A stretch of DNA of 64,000 bases from assembly GCA_000242935.3 (NCBI GenBank), contig CP007053.1, forward strand, positions 7,239,001 through 7,303,000, read 5' to 3'. The notes below the pieces were generated by a model. The model did no database searches and was not told the DNA's origin. It worked only from the letters and a program-made list of their open reading frames with translations. The DNA is from Opitutaceae bacterium TAV5 (GTDB taxonomy: Bacteria; Verrucomicrobiota; Verrucomicrobiia; Opitutales; Opitutaceae). The position numbers and the translations under genes were made by a program. Below are positions 47,010 to 56,716 of this stretch, piece after piece (the stretch's first letter is position 1; the number at the start of each line of letters is the position of its first letter).

Positions 47010-47040
47010 ACAACGAACGAACCGGCGGCATCCGGACAAC
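47010..47040 (-). promoter_or_regulatory. Putative ECF-type promoter of the DUF1428 gene
   Basis: On the minus strand, GTTGTCCGG, an 11-base spacer and TCGTTCGTTGT. Identical elements with the same spacing occur in the opposite orientation at 47068-47098. Leader to the ATG about 75 bases. Confidence 0.6.
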
Positions 47041-47067
47041 TCGCTCCGAAAGAAATTTCCGCCCCCG

Positions 47068-47098
47068 GTTGTCCGGCGGGCGATCCCTCGTTCGTTGT
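47068..47098 (+). promoter_or_regulatory. Putative ECF-type promoter of the DGPF-sigma operon
   Basis: GTTGTCCGG (47068-47076), 11 bases, TCGTTCGTTGT (47088-47098); leader ~70 bases. Mirrors the minus-strand copy at 47010-47040. The -35 GTC core resembles known ECF42 targets. Confidence 0.6.
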
Positions 47099-47168
47099 GA
47101 TGTATGCCCACCGGAGCCGGCAAAAGCCGGCGGCCCCGGACGGACAACCATCTGCCATCCTCCATCTC

Positions 47169-47609
47169 ATGAAAACCACACCTGTTCCCGACTCCTCTCC
47201 GTACCTCTTGTTTTTCCGCAATACCGGCCCGGAAAACTACCAGCACCTGTCGCCGGATCAACGCCAGCAACTCGTCGCCCGCTGGAATGCGTGGTACGAC
47301 CGGCTGGTCGCGCAAGGCAAGGCCGTCGAAGGTCAGCCGCTGGAGACGGAAATCCGCCTCGTCTCCGGGCGTCCCGGCGGGGGCCGCGTGGTGGACGGCC
47401 CCTTTCCCGAGACCAAGGAAGCGATCGGCGGCTACGTCAAACTGCTGGTCCGCGATGTGGACGAAGCCGTCGAGATCGCCCGCCAGCATCCGGCCCTCGA
47501 ATACGGAATGCAAATCGAGGTGCGCTCCATGACGGCCACCTGTCACCTCGGCGTCACCGCCGGCCACGACACGATCGCGGTCGCCTCCGGCCAACCCGTG
47601 CCGGCCTGA
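47169..47609 (+). CDS. DGPF-domain (YCII-related) protein
   Basis: A 146-residue YCII-fold protein with the hallmark DGPF motif at 76-79 in VVDGPFPETKEAIGGY, preceded by YLLFFRNTGPENYQHLSPDQRQQLVARWNAWYDRL. DGPF proteins are the conserved partners and targets of ECF42 sigma factors, as seen in the next gene (13-bp gap). Biochemical activity unknown. ATG at 47169 after a leader with the ECF-type promoter. Confidence 0.92.
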   Translation: MKTTPVPDSSPYLLFFRNTGPENYQHLSPDQRQQLVARWNAWYDRLVAQGKAVEGQPLETEIRLVSGRPGGGRVVDGPFPETKEAIGGYVKLLVRDVDEAVEIARQHPALEYGMQIEVRSMTATCHLGVTAGHDTIAVASGQPVPA

Positions 47610-47622
47610 TCCCGCCATCCCC

Positions 47623-48990
47623 GTGCCGCCCTCCGACGCAGAACAGGACGCCGCAGCCGGCGTCCCGCCGGTCGAACATGACATCGAGACCGGCGCGCCC
47701 GCCCCCGCCCCGGCGGCGCCCGGACAACTGGTGGAGCATTTTTTCCGTCACGAGGCGGGGCGGCTGCACGGCGCGCTGATCCGGCGGTTCGGCGTGGAAA
47801 ACATCGCGCTCGCCGAAGACGTCGCGCAGGAAGCCCTCCTCCGCGCGCTGCGCGCGTGGTCGATGGGCGGCGTGCCGCCCAATCCCTCGGCCTGGATCAC
47901 CCGCGTGGCGATGAACCTCGCGCGCGACGCGCTGCGCCACCGGCAGATGTCCGCCGCCAAGGAACCGGCGCTCGTCACGCATTTCGACCAGCTCCACGCC
48001 GCGCCTCCCTCCCCCGCCGCGGCCCTCGCCGGCGAGGCCGGATACGAAATCCGCGATGACGCGCTGCGGCTGATGTTCGTCTGCTGCCATCCGTCGATCG
48101 CACCCGATGCGCAGGTCGTGCTCGCGCTCAAGGTGTTGTGCGGCTTCAGCACGGCGGAGATCGCGCAGGCGTTTTTCGCCAGCGAGGCGGCCATCGAGAA
48201 ACAGCTCGGGCGGACCAAACAACGCATCCGCGAGGCCGGCATCGGCTTCGAAATCCCCGAAGGCGAAGATCTCGCCCCGAGGCTCGACGGCGTGCTCGGC
48301 GCGCTTTACCTGCTCTTCAACGAAGGCCACAAGGCCTCGTCCGGCGAACGGCTGCTGCGCGAGGATCTTTGCCAGGAGGCGGTGCGCCTGACGTCGCTCC
48401 TCGTCGCCCATCCCGCGGGCCGGACACCCCGCAGCCACGCCCTGCTCGCACTCATGCTGCTGACTGCGGCGCGGTTCCCCTCGCGCCTGGATGAACACGG
48501 CACGCTCCTGCGTCTCGACGACCAGGATCGCTCCCGGTGGAACCAGCCGCTCATCGAACGCGGCCTGATCCATCTCGCCGAAGCCGCGCAGGGCAACGAA
48601 CTCGGCGAGTACCACCTGCAAGCCGGCATTGCCGCGATCCACTGCACGGCGGCTGATCACGCGTCCACGGACTGGGCGCGCATCCTGAGTCACTACGACG
48701 AACTCTACCGGATAAAACCCTCGCCTGTCGTCGCGCTCAACCGCGCCGTGGCAGTCGCACACGTGCGCGGGCCCCGGGCCGGGCTCGACGCCATCACGGC
48801 GATCCCGCAGCGCGACCGGCTCGAAGCGCATTATCTGCTGCACGCGGTCACGGGTGAGTTGTATTGGCGATTGCAGGACCACCGTGCCGCCGCCGCGAGT
48901 TTTCGCCGCGCGCTGCAACTCGCCCGCGTGGAGCCCGAACAGGTTTTCCTCTCGCGCCTGCTGGAACGGGTGAACCGGACAGCGGAGTGA
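47623..48990 (+). CDS. ECF sigma factor of the ECF42 type, with C-terminal TPR-like extension
   Basis: A 455-residue RNA polymerase sigma factor. Region 2 is in AEDVAQEALLRALRAW and the WITRVAMNLARDALRHR stretch; region 4 is in ALKVLCGFSTAEIAQAFFASEAAIEKQLGRTKQRIRE. The remaining ~230 residues are the helical, TPR-like extension of this group (LYLLFNEGHKASSG, RLDEHGTLLRLDDQDRSRWNQ, VALNRAVAVAHVRGP). ECF42 factors have no classical anti-sigma; the extension is thought to control them. GTG start at 47623. Co-transcribed with the DGPF gene. Confidence 0.92.
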   Translation: MPPSDAEQDAAAGVPPVEHDIETGAPAPAPAAPGQLVEHFFRHEAGRLHGALIRRFGVENIALAEDVAQEALLRALRAWSMGGVPPNPSAWITRVAMNLARDALRHRQMSAAKEPALVTHFDQLHAAPPSPAAALAGEAGYEIRDDALRLMFVCCHPSIAPDAQVVLALKVLCGFSTAEIAQAFFASEAAIEKQLGRTKQRIREAGIGFEIPEGEDLAPRLDGVLGALYLLFNEGHKASSGERLLREDLCQEAVRLTSLLVAHPAGRTPRSHALLALMLLTAARFPSRLDEHGTLLRLDDQDRSRWNQPLIERGLIHLAEAAQGNELGEYHLQAGIAAIHCTAADHASTDWARILSHYDELYRIKPSPVVALNRAVAVAHVRGPRAGLDAITAIPQRDRLEAHYLLHAVTGELYWRLQDHRAAAASFRRALQLARVEPEQVFLSRLLERVNRTAE

Positions 48991-49028
48991 AAAACAAAAA
49001 ACCGCAGAGGCGGCGGGCGCCCCTGCGG
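48989..49028 (-). terminator. Rho-independent terminator of the aminotransferase gene
   Basis: On the minus strand, CCGCAGGGG and CCTCTGCGG form a stem, followed by TTTTTTGTTTTT. It also covers the convergent sigma gene end. Confidence 0.85.
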
Positions 49029-49070
49029 TCGGAAAATGCCAGCCTGACGCGCCGGAAACGGCGCGGCAGG

Positions 49071-50267
49071 TTATTTCTTCAGCGTCGTACAAAACGCCGC
49101 GAGGCGCTCCACGCCCTTTTTGATGATCTCGTCGCTCGTCGCGTAGCTGAGGCGGAGGTACCCCTCGGCGCCGAAAGCACTGCCGAAGACGGCGGCGACT
49201 TTTTGCTGCTCGAGCAGCTTGTCGCAAAACTCGGCCGAACCGAGCCCGAAGCTGGAGATGTTCGGAAACAGGTAAAACGCGCCCTGGGCGAGCAGACACG
49301 TCACGCCGGGGATCTTGTTGAGCTCGGCATGGAGGAATCTGCGACGGCGGTCGAAAGCCACGAGCATCGCGTCGAGCGCGGCCTTCGTCTTGTCCTTCTC
49401 CTTGAGCGCGGCGAGGGCGCCATACTGGGCGAAGGTCGTGGCATTGGAGCTCGTCTGGCTCTGGATCTCGGCGACCGCCTTGGCGACGGGCGCGGGCGCG
49501 ACCGTGGTGCCGAGACGCCAGCCGGTCATCGAATAGGTTTTCGAGAAACCGGAGACGATGATCGTGCGCGCGGCGGCCTCGGCCGAAAAGGTGGCGGGCG
49601 AAACGTGCTTCGCTCCGTCGTAGAGCAGGTGCTCGTAGATCTCGTCCGACAGGATGTAGAGGTTGTGCCGGAGCGCGACCTCGACAATGGCCTCGAGTTC
49701 GGCGCGGGTGTAGACGGCGCCGGTCGGGTTGGACGGGGAATTGAGGATGAGGAGCTTCGTCTTCGGCGTGATCGCGGCCTCGAGCTGCGCGGGCGTGAGA
49801 CGGAAGCCGGTGGTGTCGTCGGCGAGAACGAATTTCGGGGTGGCCCCGGCAAGCTTCACCATCTCGGGATAGCTGACCCAGTAGGGCGCGGGGATGATCA
49901 CCTCGTCGCCGGGTGAACACACGGCGAGAATGGAAAGGTAGCAGGAAAACTTGCCGCCCGGCGAGACGATGACCTGGGCGGGCGCGGTCTTGAGACCGAG
50001 GCGGGTGGAGTAGTCCTCGGCGATGGCCTCGCGGAGGGGCTGGATGCCGGGAGTGGGCGCGTACTTGGTCTTGCCGGCCTTGAGCGCGGCGATCGCGGCC
50101 TCCTTGATGTGCTCCGGCGTATCGAAGTCGGGTTCGCCGGCGGCGAAACCGCAAACGTCCTCGCCGGCGGCGAGAAGGGCCTTGGCCTTGGCATCGACGG
50201 CAAGGGTCGGCGAAGGCGCGATGTTGAGAGACCAGGTGGAGAGCGGCGCAGGCGCGGGACTACTCAT
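49071..50267 (-). CDS. Class I aminotransferase (aspartate aminotransferase-like)
   Basis: PLP enzyme of fold type I, 398 residues. Visible marks: [42 protein letters not shown], the PLP lysine in [15 protein letters not shown], and the substrate Arg in YLRLSYATS. The size and pattern are those of the I-gamma/AspC type (aspartate to oxaloacetate). Other 2-oxo-acid specificities are possible. Single gene with its own terminator. Confidence 0.92.
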   Translation of the reverse strand: MSSPAPAPLSTWSLNIAPSPTLAVDAKAKALLAAGEDVCGFAAGEPDFDTPEHIKEAAIAALKAGKTKYAPTPGIQPLREAIAEDYSTRLGLKTAPAQVIVSPGGKFSCYLSILAVCSPGDEVIIPAPYWVSYPEMVKLAGATPKFVLADDTTGFRLTPAQLEAAITPKTKLLILNSPSNPTGAVYTRAELEAIVEVALRHNLYILSDEIYEHLLYDGAKHVSPATFSAEAAARTIIVSGFSKTYSMTGWRLGTTVAPAPVAKAVAEIQSQTSSNATTFAQYGALAALKEKDKTKAALDAMLVAFDRRRRFLHAELNKIPGVTCLLAQGAFYLFPNISSFGLGSAEFCDKLLEQQKVAAVFGSAFGAEGYLRLSYATSDEIIKKGVERLAAFCTTLKK

Positions 50268-50406
50268 GGAGATGGAAAACGGACAGGCAGGCGTAGCGGA
50301 CAGAAACAGAGGATTCGATTTACCGGAAGTGGCGCGCGATCAGACCAGCCGGAACCGGAGGCGAAGGGTTTCGCCTGATCGGGCATGTGCGATGGAATAA
50401 GCGCGA

Positions 50407-50437
50407 CTTGCCCCGAAACGCAAGGAATCGGGGCAAG
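50407..50437. terminator. Hairpin after the RHH gene
   Basis: CTTGCCCCGA and TCGGGGCAAG pair perfectly around an 11-base loop, downstream of the RHH gene stop (50476) on the minus strand. No clear T-run. Confidence 0.45.
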
Positions 50438-50475
50438 AAACACGCGAGGAGGATCCGCGGCGGGCGCGGAGCCGG

Positions 50476-50787
50476 TCAGCGCCTGCCTTTTTTGGTCGGC
50501 AGGCTCTCGACGGCGGCGCGGATGACGTCGCCGATGCTGGCCTTTTGTTTCTTCGCAGCGCGGGCGAGCGCGGTCTTGGCCTTGGGGTCAAGACGCACGG
50601 AGATCTGGCGGCGCTCCTCGACGGAAGCCTCGAAGCGGGTGAGATCGTACTCGGCGATCGCGTGACGGACGACTTCACTGGTGGAAGCGAGGCCGAGTTG
50701 CTTGCGGTGCTGCTCGATTTTCTTGAGCAGGGAGGCAGGCAGATCGAAGGTCAGAGGAACAGGAGCGGATGCAGTTTTTTTAGCCAT
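50476..50787 (-). CDS. Ribbon-helix-helix DNA-binding protein
   Basis: A 103-residue CopG/Arc-type protein. LTFDLPASLLKKIEQHRKQLGLASTSEVVRHAIAEY is one RHH unit; RQISVRLDPKAKTALARAAKKQKASIGDVIRAAVESLP is a second, so it appears to be a tandem RHH protein. No toxin gene adjoins. ATG at 50787; a longer frame reads through the promoter. The dyad at 50833-50857 upstream is a candidate operator for autoregulation. Confidence 0.8.
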   Translation of the reverse strand: MAKKTASAPVPLTFDLPASLLKKIEQHRKQLGLASTSEVVRHAIAEYDLTRFEASVEERRQISVRLDPKAKTALARAAKKQKASIGDVIRAAVESLPTKKGRR

Positions 50788-50817
50788 ATGGAGAGATGTG
50801 GTTGAGTTGATGTTGTA

Positions 50818-50857
50818 AGTATAACCGGATACGAAGGGTTCCACGTATTGACCCTTC
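50818..50857 (-). promoter_or_regulatory. Promoter and dyad operator of the RHH gene
   Basis: A -10 TATACT on the minus strand (50823-50818) lies next to a perfect inverted repeat GAAGGGT / ACCCTTC (50833-50857, 11-base spacer) that would cover the -35 region. The two-fold symmetry suits an RHH repressor acting on its own gene. Confidence 0.5.
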
Positions 50858-51196
50858 GGATGCAGGGGCAACACCAAATTTCACCCTTGGTCATTTCTTT
50901 TGCCGCATGGTATCGGCATATCAATGACTTCCGTATACTAAAAATTATGGCCAACCACCGGCAATTTCCCGGAAAATCCCCTCCCGCAGCCTTTTTCCCG
51001 CCCGTCGTAACCGTTTTTCCCCTACCTTGGCGGCGCCATCGGCGCAAAAGGCGCGAAGCCATCCTTTATCCCGGATAAAAAATCACAAAATGCACATCGA
51101 TTATCAAACTTCGGCACTGCGCCGTGCGGTCAGCATCCGGCAGGATGAAGGCCGCTCCATCCCGGAGCGCAACCCACACCTGTCACATTATTCCCG
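50858..51196. other. 339-bp gap between RHH and GH4 genes
   Basis: No gene supported. Holds the divergent regulatory region of the RHH gene and the promoter of the GH4 gene; a TATACT box at ~50936 is a candidate -10. A third partial ACCCTT copy lies at ~50882. Confidence 0.4.
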
Positions 51197-52720
51197 ATGG
51201 CTACGAAAACAGTTACCAAAACCGCCAGGACGAAGCTCAGCGGCCACGCTGCCCATACCCAGGACGCCGCCGCGAACGGGCTCGCCGGCGCGATCCGGCG
51301 CCCGATCAAGATCACCATGCTCGGCGCCGGCTCGGGCTTCACGCCCCGCCTTGTCAATGACGTGCTCCGCATTCCCGGCAACCAGGGCGGCGTCGTCGCG
51401 CTGGTCGATATCGACACGAAGCGGCTGCGCACGATGCACCGGCTCCTCGATAAGCTCATCGCGCAGCTCGGCGCCGGCTCCAGAGCCGGAGCGAAAGGGT
51501 GGCGCGTCATCTCGTCGCCCGATCGCGCCAGGGTGCTCAAGGACTCGGATTACGTGGTCAACTGCATCGAAGTCAGCGGCACCGCCTGCGTTGTCCACGA
51601 CAACGATATCCCGCTCAAATACGGCATCGACCAGTGCATCGGCGACACCATCGGCCCGGGCGGCCTCTTCAAGTCCCTGCGCACGATTCCCGTCTGGCTC
51701 GACGTGCTCCGCGATTGCGAACGGCTCTGCCCCCGGGCTCTCGTCCTCAACTACACCAATCCGATGGCCATGATGTGCCTGGCCGCCGGCCGCGTGTCAT
51801 CGATGCCGGTCGTCGGCCTCTGCCACTCCGTGCAGGGCACCAGCCACCTTCTCGCCCGGTATGCGGACATTCCCTACGAGGAAATGGACTGGGAATGCGC
51901 CGGCATCAATCACCTGGCCTGGTTCACCCGGCTCGAGCACCGCGGCGCCAACCTCTACACCAGCCGCCTTTACAAAAAATTCACCGCCGATCTCGCTGCC
52001 GCCGAACGCGAGCGCCAGGCCGGCAAGGCTTCGCACGACAGCTCCGATCTCGACCGCGGCAAGACCGAAAAGGGCTACGAGGCCGCCGATCTCGTCCGCA
52101 AGGACATGTGCCTGCACTTCGGCGCATTCATCACGGAAAGCTCCGGTCATCTGTCCGAGTACCTGCCCTACTATCGCAAGAGCGACGCCGGCCGCGCCCT
52201 GCTCCGCCAGCGTTACGACGGCGGGTCGCGTTTTTACGCCACCAACTGGCCCGACTGGCGCAAGGCCGCCGACGCCTCCCGCATGGCCATGCTCGCCGGC
52301 ACCGAATCCATCGACTGGAAACGCTCCTGGGAATACGCCTCGTGGATCATCGAGGCCCGCGAGAAAGACGTGCCCTTCCGCATTCACGGCAACGTCATGA
52401 ACAACCACAAGGGCGCGGGGCAACTCATCACCAACCTCCCGGCCGATGGCTGCGTCGAGGTCGCCTGCATGATCGACGGCAACGGCATCAACCCGACCCG
52501 CTACGGCGCGCTCCCCGCGCACCTGGCCGCCGTGTGCGCGAGCAATATGAGCATGTTCGATCTCGGAGCCCAGGCCGCCATCGACCGCAGCATCGAGAAA
52601 GCGATCCATGCCCTGATGCTCGATCCGCTCACCGCCGCCATCCTCACGCCGGCCGAAATCAAGGCGATGACGCTGGAGATGTTCCGGGCCGAAAAGGATT
52701 TCCTCCCCGGCTACCGCTAA
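51197..52720 (+). CDS. GH4 family glycosidase (alpha-galactosidase/alpha-glucosidase type)
   Basis: A second NAD-dependent GH4 enzyme, 507 residues, without the C-terminal extension of the one at 22636. A ~36-residue Lys/Ala-rich N-terminal extension precedes the Rossmann start IKITMLGAGSGFTPRLVNDVLRIP. Family residues: NYTNPMAMMC, Cys in GLCHSVQGTSH, His in GINHLAWF. The loop between residues ~275 and 300 (AGKASHDSSDLDRGKTEKG) is longer than usual. No adjacent transporter or kinase. Stop overlaps the stop of the phosphoesterase gene. Confidence 0.9.
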   Translation: MATKTVTKTARTKLSGHAAHTQDAAANGLAGAIRRPIKITMLGAGSGFTPRLVNDVLRIPGNQGGVVALVDIDTKRLRTMHRLLDKLIAQLGAGSRAGAKGWRVISSPDRARVLKDSDYVVNCIEVSGTACVVHDNDIPLKYGIDQCIGDTIGPGGLFKSLRTIPVWLDVLRDCERLCPRALVLNYTNPMAMMCLAAGRVSSMPVVGLCHSVQGTSHLLARYADIPYEEMDWECAGINHLAWFTRLEHRGANLYTSRLYKKFTADLAAAERERQAGKASHDSSDLDRGKTEKGYEAADLVRKDMCLHFGAFITESSGHLSEYLPYYRKSDAGRALLRQRYDGGSRFYATNWPDWRKAADASRMAMLAGTESIDWKRSWEYASWIIEAREKDVPFRIHGNVMNNHKGAGQLITNLPADGCVEVACMIDGNGINPTRYGALPAHLAAVCASNMSMFDLGAQAAIDRSIEKAIHALMLDPLTAAILTPAEIKAMTLEMFRAEKDFLPGYR

Positions 52721-53577
52721 ACGCCGCCGCTCCCCTGCCCTCGCAGGAATTCCCCGACCGCCGCCTCCAGCGACAGGTCGGGGTTTGCCTTCGACACCAC
52801 GCCCCAGAACCGCAGGAACGGCACCACCTGATGCGTGGCCGTGGCGACCTCGCGGTAAAACAGGCGTCCGAGGGGTCCCGTTTTTTCCAGATACCCCGTC
52901 TCGCGAAACCGCCGCAGCGTCGCCTCCACCTCGTAACGCACCGCGCGGTGCCGCACCCGCCATCCCCCCGCTCCGCCCGCCGCCGCGTCACTGCGTAGTC
53001 GTTCCAGAACGACAAATTGCGCCGCCAGGTTGCCGTCCTGCGGCATGCCGGTCGCGCCGGTCGTCACGATCCGGCCGTGCCGCCACTCGCGCAGCATGCA
53101 CTGGTGATTGTGCCCGCGCACGATCAGGCTCTCCCGCATCGTCGGGAACATCGCTTCCACCAGTTCGTCCGGCGTGTAGTGGAAAACCGAATCGTGGTCC
53201 CCCCGCTCCGACGCATGCACGACGACCAGGCCGGGCGCCTCCGGATCGCGCCACACCGTCGGCAACGCCGCCATCTCGCGCATCTGCTGCGCGGAAAGCT
53301 CCGCCCGCGCGAAGTGCAGCGGACCAAACTGCGGTTTTGCCCACTCCGGCGCCGCGCGCTCCGTGCCGAAATCGAAAACGTAGCGTTCATGGTTTCCTCG
53401 CAACACCGGGCAACCCAGACCCCGGACGCGCTCCCAGCAGGCGGCCGAATCCGGACCGCCATCGACGACGTCGCCCGCCACCACCAGCCGGTCGGGATGC
53501 AGCCGCGAGATTTCCGCCAGCGCGGCCTCGAGGGCCGCAAGGTTCCCGTGAATATCCGCAATGACGACGACTCGCAT
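52717..53577 (-). CDS. Metallophosphoesterase
   Basis: The 286 residues carry the calcineurin-like motif set: VIADIHGNLAAL (Asp8, His10), VAGDVVDGGPDS, LRGNHERYV, VVVHAS and RGHNHQCML. YfcE/SAM-type phosphodiesterases are the closest by pattern. The C-terminal ~80 residues (RAVRYEVEATLRRFRETGYLEKTGPLG) are outside the core. Convergent with GH4 by a 4-bp overlap. Substrate unknown. Confidence 0.9.
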   Translation of the reverse strand: MRVVVIADIHGNLAALEAALAEISRLHPDRLVVAGDVVDGGPDSAACWERVRGLGCPVLRGNHERYVFDFGTERAAPEWAKPQFGPLHFARAELSAQQMREMAALPTVWRDPEAPGLVVVHASERGDHDSVFHYTPDELVEAMFPTMRESLIVRGHNHQCMLREWRHGRIVTTGATGMPQDGNLAAQFVVLERLRSDAAAGGAGGWRVRHRAVRYEVEATLRRFRETGYLEKTGPLGRLFYREVATATHQVVPFLRFWGVVSKANPDLSLEAAVGEFLRGQGSGGV

Positions 53578-53682
53578 GCCCTCAATCAGCGGCCTCCTCC
53601 CGCATTACGGAAGGCAAAAATACGCCGGTGCCACGGCAGCAACGCTGCCACTCCTGTATCCGTCCTGCGCCCGCACGCCCTC

Positions 53683-53985
53683 TCAGGGCATGCCCGAATG
53701 CTCGCCCGGCTTCTGCCGGTGACCGGACGCCGCAGGGCGGGCCGGCTCGTACCTGCGCTCCGTTTGCGATTCGCCTCCCGGAGCAGCCAGGTGAGGAACC
53801 GCCGATTCGGCATAATCATGCAGCCACAGAAAATCCCCGCCATAACGGTGCGAGCCCCATGCAATCAGGACTCCCCCCAGAAGCGCCACGCACCAGGCCT
53901 TGCGCAAACGGGGCAGCCGGAAAAACGATGTGGTAGACCCTTTCGCTGCCCGTGATGCCATGGAAGATTTTTTACCGGAAAACAT
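53683..53985 (-). CDS. Small single-span protein, function unknown
   Basis: A 100-residue frame with a basic N-terminus (MFSGKKSSMASRAAKG), one span (AWCVALLGGVLIAWG), a Trp/His/Asp-rich juxtamembrane part and a polar C-tail. An ATG at 53961 is an alternative. No convincing ribosome site and no family; supported mainly by coherent topology and codon use. Confidence 0.45.
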   Translation of the reverse strand: MFSGKKSSMASRAAKGSTTSFFRLPRLRKAWCVALLGGVLIAWGSHRYGGDFLWLHDYAESAVPHLAAPGGESQTERRYEPARPAASGHRQKPGEHSGMP

Positions 53986-54097
53986 AGCCGTTTTCACAGG
54001 GACGAGCTTTTCGTTCCCCGCGTTACAACGCAACGATCAAAATCATGTTTGTGCGCCCGGTTTTTCATAAATGTTCATCAGTATCGGTACAAATCCA

Positions 54098-54679
54098 TCA
54101 CGGGAAAAGTCCCACCGACTGCCAGCCCCTGCCATTCGCGGAGCGCTCATAGCGGGTGCGATCGTGCATGCGGAAGGGTTTTTCCGTCCACAATTCGATC
54201 ATCGCCGGGACGAGCCGGAAGCCCGACCAGTGCGGCGGACGCGGCACCCGGCCGCGCGGATACTTGATCATTGTCGCCGCCACGGCCCGCTCCAGCTCCG
54301 CCGGCGTTTTTAACGGCTGCGACTGGCGCGACGCCCACGCTCCGATCCGGCTCAGGTAGGGCCGCGACGCGAAATACGCATCCGCCTCGCTCGCCGCAAT
54401 CGGCTCCACCACGCCCTCGATCCGCACCTGGCGCCCCGGAGGATTCCAGTAAAAACACAACGCCGCATGCGGATTGGCCCTGAGCGCGCACACCTTCGGG
54501 CTCTCCAGATTGGTGTAGAAAACAAACCCGCTCTCGCTGGCCTCTTTCAGCAACACCATCCGCACCGATGGCTTGCCGTCGGGATCGACCGTCGCCAGGG
54601 CCATCGCATTGGGCTCATGCACGCCGCGACGCGCCGCGTCGTCCAGCCAGTCGTGAAATGTATCCAGAGGATTCTTCAT
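54098..54679 (-). CDS. pdxH: Pyridoxamine 5'-phosphate oxidase
   Basis: FMN enzyme making pyridoxal phosphate from pyridoxine or pyridoxamine phosphate. The 193 residues from ATG 54679 include NAMALATVDPDGKPSVRMVLLKE, FVFYTNLESPKVCALRANPHAALCFYW, the FMN-side RIGAWASRQSQPL and the PLP-site end RVPRPPHWSGFRLVPAMIELWTEKPFRMHDR with the terminal W. The start is the first residue of the family pattern (MKNPLDTFHDW); a longer frame reads into the divergent nadE promoter region. Confidence 0.95.
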   Translation of the reverse strand: MKNPLDTFHDWLDDAARRGVHEPNAMALATVDPDGKPSVRMVLLKEASESGFVFYTNLESPKVCALRANPHAALCFYWNPPGRQVRIEGVVEPIAASEADAYFASRPYLSRIGAWASRQSQPLKTPAELERAVAATMIKYPRGRVPRPPHWSGFRLVPAMIELWTEKPFRMHDRTRYERSANGRGWQSVGLFP

Positions 54680-54917
54680 ATTAGAGGATATTCTGGAGCT
54701 TATTCCAAATCGCTGCTCCGCATGCGTTGCCAATATCTGCGCAGTGACACGCCGAACCGCAAAATCTGCATGATGCTTGCGAATACCGACGCGAGAATCC
54801 GCGGGCCGTTCCGGTTGTCCTTTTCCGGTCTCCGCTTCCGCATTGGACATTCCTTCCCGCCGATGCTCACGTTGCATCCGTCACACACCGTACAATCCAC
54901 CCGCCACCTACGCCTCC

Positions 54918-56666
54918 ATGCGCATCGGCATTGCCCAGCTCAACACCACGGTCGGCGATCTCGCCGGCAACCGCCGCAAGATCCTCGACACCTACGCCAC
55001 TCTCGTCGAGCAGGGGGCGGAACTCGTCGTCTATCCCGAACTCGTGGTCTGCGGCTATCCTCCCCGCGACCTGCTTTTCAAAAGCCGCTTCGTCCCCGAC
55101 ACCGGGGAAAGTCTGGCCGCCATCGCCGCCGCCATCCGCGAGGTGCCCGCCCTCATCGGCACCGTCACCCGCAACCCTGCGCCCCATGGCCGGCCCTTCC
55201 TCAACGCCGCCGCCTTCTGCCAGCACGGAAAAATCCTCCACACCGCCCACAAGTGCCTGCTCCCCACCTACGACGTCTTTGACGAAGACCGTTATTTCGA
55301 ACCCGCCACCGCGCCGCTCGTCATCGACCACGCCGGCCACCGCATCGGCGTCACCATCTGCGAAGACATCTGGACGCACCCCGCGCTGCGCACCCGTCCG
55401 CTCTACCGGATCGACCCGGTGATGCTCCTTTCGTCCCAAAAACCCGACCTCATGCTCAACCTCTCCGCCAGCCCCTGGCAGCAGGAGAAGGCGAGCACGC
55501 GCGAGCAACTCGTCGCCAACACCGCCCGCGCCCTCCGCGCCCCGGTCGTCTATTGCAATGCCATCGGCGGGAACGACGAACTCGTTTTCGACGGCCGCAG
55601 CCTCGCCGTCGATGCCGGCGGCAACCTCCTTGCCACGCTCTCCGCCTTTCGCGAGGAGCTGCGCGTGGTCGAAATCCCGAAAGCAGGCGGGGCCGCTCCG
55701 CGCCTCCCCGCGGCAGCGGCAGCCTCCGCCGGAACCCGCCCTCCGGCTCCAGTCACGTCCGCCGCCCGCGAGCGGCCGGAACCCGCCCCGCCCCTCCCTC
55801 CCCCTCCTCCCCCGCATTCCGGCGAAGAGCTTGCCGACATCCACGACGCCCTGGTGCTCGGCCTGCGCGATTACGCCGGCAAGAGCGGTTTCCGGCGCGC
55901 CCTCATTGCCCTGTCCGGCGGCATCGACTCGGCGCTCGTGGCGGTGCTCGCCGTCGAGGCGTTCGGGGTGGACAATGTCACGGGCATCGCGCTCCCCTCC
56001 GCGATTTCCTCGCAACATTCCCGTGACGATGCCGCGGCGCTCGCCCGCAATCTCGGCATCCGTTTCGAGTCGCTCTCCATTGCCGGGCCCGTGGCCGCCA
56101 CCGAAGCCGCGCTCGCTCCGGTGTTCGCCGGATTGCCGCGCGACGTGGCCGAGGAAAACATCCAGGCGCGCCTCCGCGGCGTCCTCATGATGGCGCTCTC
56201 CAACAAGCTCGGCGCGCTCCTCCTCACCACCGGCAACAAGAGCGAGATCGCGGTCGGCTACTGCACACTTTACGGCGACATGTGCGGCGGCCTCGCCGTG
56301 ATCAGCGACGTTTTCAAGACGCAGGTCTATGCCCTTTGCCGGTGGATCAACCGCGACCGCGAGATCATCCCGCCCAACACGATCAGCAAGCCGCCCAGCG
56401 CCGAGCTCCGCCCCGGCCAGGTTGATCAGGACAGCCTCCCGCCGTACGACATCCTCGACGCCATCCTTCACGGTTATGTGGAGGAAGGCCTGTCGCGCGC
56501 CGAACTGGTCGCGCGCGGTTTCGATGCCGCCGTGGTCAACGACGTGGTCCGCAAGGTCGATCTCAACGAATACAAGCGCAAGCAGGCCGCCCCCGGCCTG
56601 AAGATCACCCCGCTCGCCTTCGGCGTCGGCCGCCGCATCCCCCTCGTCCAGAAATACGTGAGCTGA
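54918..56666 (+). CDS. nadE: Glutamine-hydrolysing NAD+ synthetase
   Basis: Makes NAD+ from deamido-NAD+ with ammonia released from glutamine. 582 residues. The N-terminal nitrilase domain has the triad Glu41 (VVYPEL), Lys112 (HTAHKCLLP) and Cys148 (VTICEDIW). A Pro/Ala-rich linker (~residues 255-300, [20 protein letters not shown]) joins it to the synthetase domain with the P-loop-like SGGIDSAL (from 333), [12 protein letters not shown] and [21 protein letters not shown]. Start at ATG 54918. The linker is longer than in most enzymes. Confidence 0.95.
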   Translation: MRIGIAQLNTTVGDLAGNRRKILDTYATLVEQGAELVVYPELVVCGYPPRDLLFKSRFVPDTGESLAAIAAAIREVPALIGTVTRNPAPHGRPFLNAAAFCQHGKILHTAHKCLLPTYDVFDEDRYFEPATAPLVIDHAGHRIGVTICEDIWTHPALRTRPLYRIDPVMLLSSQKPDLMLNLSASPWQQEKASTREQLVANTARALRAPVVYCNAIGGNDELVFDGRSLAVDAGGNLLATLSAFREELRVVEIPKAGGAAPRLPAAAAASAGTRPPAPVTSAARERPEPAPPLPPPPPPHSGEELADIHDALVLGLRDYAGKSGFRRALIALSGGIDSALVAVLAVEAFGVDNVTGIALPSAISSQHSRDDAAALARNLGIRFESLSIAGPVAATEAALAPVFAGLPRDVAEENIQARLRGVLMMALSNKLGALLLTTGNKSEIAVGYCTLYGDMCGGLAVISDVFKTQVYALCRWINRDREIIPPNTISKPPSAELRPGQVDQDSLPPYDILDAILHGYVEEGLSRAELVARGFDAAVVNDVVRKVDLNEYKRKQAAPGLKITPLAFGVGRRIPLVQKYVS

Positions 56667-56686
56667 GGATTTTCAAATCCGGTAAA

Positions 56687-56716
56687 AACCACTAATGCAC
56701 ACTGATGGACACTAAT
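56687..56716. repeat. Left inverted repeat flanking the GxxExxY gene
   Basis: 30 bp starting AACCACTAATGCACACTGAT. Its reverse complement differs from the right copy (57116-57145) at about two positions. The GxxExxY start codon (56705) lies inside it. Confidence 0.9.
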
